Below, in pieces: positions 43,093-47,362 of a stretch of DNA of 47,362 nucleotides. Location: the NCBI GenBank assembly GCA_900548615.1, contig URKW01000004.1, forward strand, positions 1 to 47,362, written 5' to 3'. The notes under the pieces are model-generated. The model was given only the letters and a program-made list of their open reading frames with translations. It did no database searches and was not told the origin of the DNA. Both the position numbers and the translations under genes were made by a program. The stretch is from an uncultured Eubacteriales bacterium (lineage in GTDB: Bacteria > Bacillota > Clostridia > Oscillospirales > Oscillospiraceae). Each line of letters opens with the position of its first letter. The first letter of the stretch is position 1.

Positions 43093-43114
43093 AACAAGTT
43101 ATGGGATTTGTCAA
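43087..43114 (-). promoter_or_regulatory. Sigma-A promoter of the EIIC-like permease
   Basis: Minus-strand TTGACA (43114-43109), 16 bases, TATAAT (43092-43087). The -10 lies in the palindrome. Confidence 0.78.
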
Positions 43115-43126
43115 TAGCGATGTTTT

Positions 43127-43639
43127 TCAGTTGGCGTCATACAGCATGCCCATGTCGGCCAGCGTTTCCTTCAGGTGGGCGAATACCGCCTCGCTGGGGC
43201 AGGAGAGGGTGTGCAGATGTACGCCGCCGGTCAATGCGCTGATGGGCTGGGCGTGGGAGGTCTTCATCCGATGGATGAACTGCTCCACATCGTACCGGCT
43301 GGACAGAGCCAGCGGCGCGGTCAGCTGGCCGTACACCGGGTGCTCCACGATCACGTCCACCACCGTGCAGCCGCAGTCCACCATGGCGAACAGCTCCTTT
43401 TGCGTGTCCTCGCCGCTGTGGTGACAGGCGATGGTGCGGCGCAGCCCCGTCTCGGCGGGGATCATATAGCCCCGGGGCGTAGCGGTGATGCTGTGTCCCT
43501 CGGCCCGCAGCAGGGCGATATCGCCCACCACCACCTGCCGGGTGACGGAAAACTGCTGGGCCAGCGCGGTGGCGCTGATAGGCGTCTGAGCGGCGGTCAA
43601 CTGGTCGTAAATGGCGCTACGGCGCTGTGCTGCGGTCAT
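43127..43639 (-). CDS. niaR: NiaR-type niacin-responsive repressor
   Basis: A 170-residue regulator with an N-terminal helix-turn-helix (ISATALAQQFSVTRQVVVGDIALLRAEGH, quoted in parts) and a C-terminal 3H domain. Its histidines (ACHHSGEDT, VEHPVYGQL, GGVHLHTL) should bind metal and nicotinate. Length equals Bacillus NiaR (YrxA). GAGGAG precedes ATG 43639. It lies directly upstream of the palindrome-controlled permease. Confidence 0.9.
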   Translation of the reverse strand: MTAAQRRSAIYDQLTAAQTPISATALAQQFSVTRQVVVGDIALLRAEGHSITATPRGYMIPAETGLRRTIACHHSGEDTQKELFAMVDCGCTVVDVIVEHPVYGQLTAPLALSSRYDVEQFIHRMKTSHAQPISALTGGVHLHTLSCPSEAVFAHLKETLADMGMLYDAN

Positions 43640-43679
43640 GACAAAGCATCTCCTCTCAAAGAAAAATCTCCTATTCTGC

Positions 43680-43708
43680 ATTATAGCCCGGTTCCCACCG
43701 CCCGTCAA
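43680..43708 (-). promoter_or_regulatory. Sigma-A promoter of niaR
   Basis: Minus-strand TTGACG (43708-43703), 17 bases, TATAAT (43685-43680). Confidence 0.72.
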
Positions 43709-43798
43709 CTATCGTTGATATGGGATTTTCCTCTTTTCTTTCCGGAAAAACTGGTGTATACTATATCCTGTATTCATATATGTATTGGGAGGTTTACT

Positions 43799-45070
43799 GT
43801 GTACGAGCGAAGAACAGAAATTATGCAGAATGTTTTCCTGACATATCTGCCTGCCAGTAAATTCAAAACAAGCGTTCTCAGCGCCCATCTGGTGACGCCG
43901 CTGAGCAAGGAGACGGCCTCTGCCAACGCGCTGCTTCCGGCGGTGCTGCGCCGCGGCACCATGCGCTGCCCGGATATGGAGAGCCTGTCCGCCGCGCTGG
44001 ACACCCTGTACGGCGCGCAGATTGATTATACCGTTCGCAAGAAGGGCGAACGCCAGTGCATCGGCTTTGTGGCTTCCGTGATTGATGACGCCTTTGCCCC
44101 GGCGGGAGAAAAGCTGCTGGAGCCGGTGTCCGACCTGCTGGGCGAGCTGTTTCTTGATCCCGTGACCCGCAACGGCCGCTTTCTGGCGGAGTATGTGGAC
44201 AGCGAAAAGCAGAACCTGATCGACGCCATTCGGGCCATCCGCAACGACAAGCAGGATTGGGCCGACGTGCGGCTGATGCAGGAGATGTGCGCCGGAGAGC
44301 CTTACGGTGTGCTGCGTCTGGGCGACGAGGAATCCGCCGCGAAGATCAACAATCACAAGCTGTTCAACCACTACCGTGAGCTGCTGGCCACCAGCCGCGT
44401 GGAGATGTTCTACTGCGGCAGCGCAAAGCAGGAGCGGGTGCAGGGCGCGTTGTGTCGTGCGTTTGCCGCGCTGCCCCGCGGCGTGGTGACGGAGGGTGAG
44501 CCCATCCGCCGCATCGCCGCGCCGGAGCAGCCCCGCTATCTTACCGAGGAGATGGACGTGACCCAGGGCAAGCTGTCCATGGGCTGGCGCTGCGGCACCG
44601 ACGATGTGCCCGCCATGATCATGGCGAACCTGATCTTCGGCGGCACCAGCAACGCCAAGCTTTTCCTGAACGTGCGGGAGAAGATGTCGCTGTGCTACTA
44701 CGCGTCCTCCAGCTACGCCCGCTCCAAGGGGATCATGACGGTCTCCTCCGGTATCGAGACGAAGGACTTCCAGAAGGCACACGACGAGATCCTGCATCAG
44801 CTGGAGCTGGTGAAGCAGGGCCAGTGGGAGGACTGGGAATTGCAGGGCGCACTGGCCACCATGTGCTCGTCCCTGACCTCACTGTCCGATTTGCAGGGCG
44901 CTCTGGAGAACTATTGTCTGGGCCAGACCGCCATCGGCGCGGAGGACACGCCGGAGGATCTGATGGCGGCGCTGCATCAGGTGACGCCGGAGCGCATCCG
45001 GAAGGCGGCTCAGAGCTGCCAGCTTGACACGGTATTCTTCCTGAAGGGAAAGGAGGCGGCCACATGCTGA
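43799..45070 (+). CDS. M16-family peptidase-like protein, YfmF type
   Basis: A 423-residue member of the M16 pitrilysin family. It lacks the zinc motif HxxEH near its N terminus (VLSAHLVTPLSKET has no such motif), so it is probably the non-catalytic half of a pair with the next gene. EEMDVTQGKLSMGWRCG and NAKLFLNVREKMSLCYYASSSY are conserved M16 stretches. GTG 43799 has GGGAGG six bases upstream. It overlaps the next gene by seven bases. Confidence 0.87.
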   Translation: MYERRTEIMQNVFLTYLPASKFKTSVLSAHLVTPLSKETASANALLPAVLRRGTMRCPDMESLSAALDTLYGAQIDYTVRKKGERQCIGFVASVIDDAFAPAGEKLLEPVSDLLGELFLDPVTRNGRFLAEYVDSEKQNLIDAIRAIRNDKQDWADVRLMQEMCAGEPYGVLRLGDEESAAKINNHKLFNHYRELLATSRVEMFYCGSAKQERVQGALCRAFAALPRGVVTEGEPIRRIAAPEQPRYLTEEMDVTQGKLSMGWRCGTDDVPAMIMANLIFGGTSNAKLFLNVREKMSLCYYASSSYARSKGIMTVSSGIETKDFQKAHDEILHQLELVKQGQWEDWELQGALATMCSSLTSLSDLQGALENYCLGQTAIGAEDTPEDLMAALHQVTPERIRKAAQSCQLDTVFFLKGKEAATC

Positions 45071-46344
45071 CCAATTATACCCGTATTGGCGAGACCGCCC
45101 GGTGGGAGACGCTGCCCAACGGACTGCCGGTCTGCATCGTGCCCAAAAAGGACTTCCAGCGAAAATACGCCCTGTTTGCCACCCGCTATGGCGGCATGGA
45201 CATGAAGTTCCAGCTGGACGGCCAGTGGCTGGACACTCCCGCCGGTATCGCCCACTATCTGGAGCATAAAATGTTTGATACCGCCGAGGGCAACGCCCTG
45301 CAGGAGCTGGCGAAAAACGGCGCGGAGCCCAACGCCTTTACCTCCAACGCCATTACCTGCTACTATTTCAGCTCTACCGAACAGTTCTATGAGAACCTGA
45401 AGATCCTGCTGTCCTTTGTGTCCGTTCCCTACTTTACCGACGAGTCGGTGGAGAAGGAGCAAGGCATCATCGGTCAGGAGATCGGCATGATCGAGGATAA
45501 CCCGGAATGGCAGTGCTATAAGCAGCTGATGCAGGGCCTGTATCACCACAGTCCCGCCCGCACCCCCATTGCCGGCAGCGTGGAGAGCATCCGCCAGATC
45601 ACGGCACAGACCCTGTACGACTGCCACAAGGCCTTCTATACCCCCGCCAATATGTGTCTTGTGGTGGTGGGCGACGTGGACGGCGACGAAGTGCTGCGTC
45701 TGGCGGAGGAAGTCCTTCCCAAGACCAGCGGCCCGCTGATCCCCCGTGATTATGGTGTGGAGGAGCCCCTGACACCCTGTCAGAAGGAGACACGGGGTCG
45801 TATGGAGATCGCCATGCCTACGTTTATGGCGGGCTTCAAGTGTCCGCCCCAGCGCGGCGGCGAGGAGCAGGCACGCAGCACGGCGTTGGGTGAGCTGGCT
45901 ATCGACGTGCTGGCGGGCGAGTCCAGTCCTCTGTATGCCCGGCTGTACAGTCAGGGGCTGCTCAACGGCTCCTTCGGGTGCAGCTATGATATTCTGCCCG
46001 GCGTGGCTTACGTCTATTTGGGCGGCGACAGCAACAATCCCAACGCCGTGGTGAAGGCGGTGCTGGACGAGGCCCAGCGCCTGGTGAAGGAGGGCATCGA
46101 CCCGGCCTATTACCTGCGGCTGCGCAACGCCAACTTCGGCACGGCGCTGAAGGCTCTCAACAGCTTCGAGGGCATCGCCGTGTCCATGGCGGAGGGCAAA
46201 TTCCACGACTATGATCCCTACCGTTTCCCGGAGATCTACGACAGTATCAGCGCAGACGATGTGCTGGACTTCATCCGGGAGAATCTGGTGGAGGAGCGCT
46301 GCGCCGTGTCCATTATCGAGCCTCTCGGCGAAGCAAAGGAGTGA
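45064..46344 (+). CDS. M16-family zinc peptidase, YfmH type
   Basis: A 426-residue M16 peptidase with the inverted zinc motif HYLEH (HxxEH) near residue 65 and the third ligand Glu downstream (VEKEQGIIGQEIGM). The C-terminal half has the family fold. It probably cleaves peptides as a heterodimer with the YfmF-like protein. It has no signal peptide. AAAGGAGG precedes the ATG. Confidence 0.92.
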   Translation: MLTNYTRIGETARWETLPNGLPVCIVPKKDFQRKYALFATRYGGMDMKFQLDGQWLDTPAGIAHYLEHKMFDTAEGNALQELAKNGAEPNAFTSNAITCYYFSSTEQFYENLKILLSFVSVPYFTDESVEKEQGIIGQEIGMIEDNPEWQCYKQLMQGLYHHSPARTPIAGSVESIRQITAQTLYDCHKAFYTPANMCLVVVGDVDGDEVLRLAEEVLPKTSGPLIPRDYGVEEPLTPCQKETRGRMEIAMPTFMAGFKCPPQRGGEEQARSTALGELAIDVLAGESSPLYARLYSQGLLNGSFGCSYDILPGVAYVYLGGDSNNPNAVVKAVLDEAQRLVKEGIDPAYYLRLRNANFGTALKALNSFEGIAVSMAEGKFHDYDPYRFPEIYDSISADDVLDFIRENLVEERCAVSIIEPLGEAKE

Positions 46345-46359
46345 TCTTTTACGAACGGC

Positions 46360-47274
46360 ATGATCATGACAGACAGTCCCATCCGCTTTCCGGGGCTGTT
46401 CGGTGATTGGGCGTTTACCGCGTCCTCCAAGGCCATCAACATCGGCCACGGTATCTACTGGTACGGCATCATTATTGCCTGCGGCCTGCTGCTGGCGGTG
46501 GCGTTCTGTCTGCGTCAGCGGAAGCACTACGGCATCAGCGAGGATGACCTAATGGACTGCATCCTGTGGGGCATTCCCTGCGGTATCATCGGAGCACGAC
46601 TGTACTATGTGATCTTCTATCTTGACCTGTTCCGGGACGCCGACGGGAAATTCAACTGGGGCAAGGCGGTGGCCATCTGGGATGGCGGCCTTGCCATCTA
46701 CGGCGCGGTCATTGCGGTGGTGATCCTGGCGGTCATCATGGCAAAACGCAAGGGCTTCAAGCTGTGCGCCCTGACCGATCTGGTGGTGATGGGGCTGCTG
46801 ATCGGCCAGATCGTGGGTCGCTGGGGCAACTTCATGAACCGCGAGGCCTTCGGCACGGAGACTACCGTTTTCTGCCGTATGCAGCTGACGCTGAAAACCG
46901 GAGAGCTGATCGAGGTGCACCCCACCTTCCTGTACGAAAGCCTGTGGAATCTGGTGGGCCTGCTGCTGATCGTCCTGATCGTGGCGAAGCACCGGAGGTT
47001 TGACGGCGAGAATACCCTGTGCTACTTCCTGTGGTACGGTCTGGGCCGCTTCTGGATCGAGGGTTTGCGGACTGACAGCCTGTACCTGTTCGACTGGACC
47101 ATCGGCGGTGCACCCATCCGGGTGTCTCAGGCGCTGTCGGCGGTGATGGTGCTGGTATCGGCGTTCCTGCTGGTGTGGAACCTGTGGGTGAAGCCTCACA
47201 AGCCGGAGGAGCTGTACGTCAACATTGTGGCGGCACGGGAAGCCGCCAAGGCGGAGGAAACGCCGGAGGAATAA
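46360..47274 (+). CDS. lgt: Prolipoprotein diacylglyceryl transferase
   Basis: A 304-residue membrane enzyme that adds diacylglyceryl to the lipobox cysteine of prolipoproteins, such as the binding lipoprotein at 17241-18245. It has about seven membrane segments. HGIYWYGI, GGLAIYGA, the Lgt signature GRWGNFMNREAFG and HPTFLYESLWNL are all present. ATG 46360 is used; ATG 46366 is also possible, and the GGAG is unusually far upstream. Confidence 0.96.
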   Translation: MIMTDSPIRFPGLFGDWAFTASSKAINIGHGIYWYGIIIACGLLLAVAFCLRQRKHYGISEDDLMDCILWGIPCGIIGARLYYVIFYLDLFRDADGKFNWGKAVAIWDGGLAIYGAVIAVVILAVIMAKRKGFKLCALTDLVVMGLLIGQIVGRWGNFMNREAFGTETTVFCRMQLTLKTGELIEVHPTFLYESLWNLVGLLLIVLIVAKHRRFDGENTLCYFLWYGLGRFWIEGLRTDSLYLFDWTIGGAPIRVSQALSAVMVLVSAFLLVWNLWVKPHKPEELYVNIVAAREAAKAEETPEE

Positions 47275-47276
47275 AC

Positions 47277-47312
47277 AAAAACGCTCTGCGGGTAATCCCG
47301 CAGAGCGTTTTT
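47277..47312 (+). terminator. Rho-independent terminator of lgt
   Basis: A perfect 16-bp stem (47277-47292 with 47297-47312), TAAT loop, with A and T runs at its ends, three bases after the lgt stop. Confidence 0.9.
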
Positions 47313-47325
47313 CAGCCTGTCAAAG

Positions 47326-47360
47326 AACGCCAGTTCTCGTTATGCGAGAGCTGGCGTTTT
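47326..47360. terminator. Second hairpin terminator at the window edge
   Basis: Stem AACGCCAG...CTGGCGTT with a CTCG/CGAG inner part and four T. It may belong to a convergent gene beyond the window or be a tandem terminator. Confidence 0.6.
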
Positions 47361-47362
47361 AG

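Noticed and set aside
41569..43242. A 557-residue plus-strand frame across the riboswitch and the EIIC-like gene.
   Set aside because: It crosses the cobalamin riboswitch and mirrors a clear membrane protein. No start signal is seen.

Overview
The window is about 47 kb of GC-rich, densely coding chromosome from a spore-forming, low-redundancy Firmicute, most likely a clostridial gut anaerobe of the Oscillospiraceae type. The evidence is the spoIIA operon, the complete spoIIIA operon, HPr kinase, WhiA/YvcK/RapZ, T-box control of valS, a NiaR-type repressor, a cobalamin riboswitch and ECF-type vitamin transport. There are no rRNA or tRNA genes, no phage or transposase genes and no CRISPR array. 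The only mobile-looking DNA is a short inverted-repeat element at 34561-34699.

Layout. 1-5182: an MBL hydrolase, a short-chain dehydrogenase and an acetyltransferase, the last two from divergent sigma-A promoters, then a MoxR-like ATPase with its von Willebrand partner. 5245-8211: valS behind a T-box. 8419-9952: spoIIAA-spoIIAB-sigF. 9840-12120 (minus): a DNA-repair-like pair (DUF4130 protein and radical SAM protein) preceded by an unlisted 40-residue membrane peptide, all behind a consensus promoter covered by two LexA-like boxes. pcrA runs divergently from it. 15433-18530 (minus): a three-gene ABC transporter of the TrpXYZ type, preceded by what looks like a ribosome-mediated attenuator whose leader peptide carries seven Tyr/Phe codons in nine. 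18701-25219: rpmB, then hprK, ROK kinase, murB, rapZ, yvcK, whiA and a small cysteine protein, followed by dnaE and two small genes.

29885-34524 is the eight-gene spoIIIA operon with a sigma-E-like promoter. It is followed, as in other sporulating Firmicutes, by an Asp23 protein, nusB, xseAB and ispA. 38043-41913 (minus) is an ECF transporter in which both ATPases and a membrane S-like part are one polypeptide, controlled by a cobalamin riboswitch. 41914-43708 (minus) holds a PTS-EIIC-like permease and niaR, with a 46-bp palindrome over the permease promoter. The window ends with a YfmF/YfmH peptidase pair and lgt.

The two most novel-looking systems are the aromatic leader-peptide attenuator (18277-18530) and the LexA-controlled repair operon with its small membrane peptide (9840-12185). 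Both rest on sequence motifs read by eye. No database search or folding programme was run.
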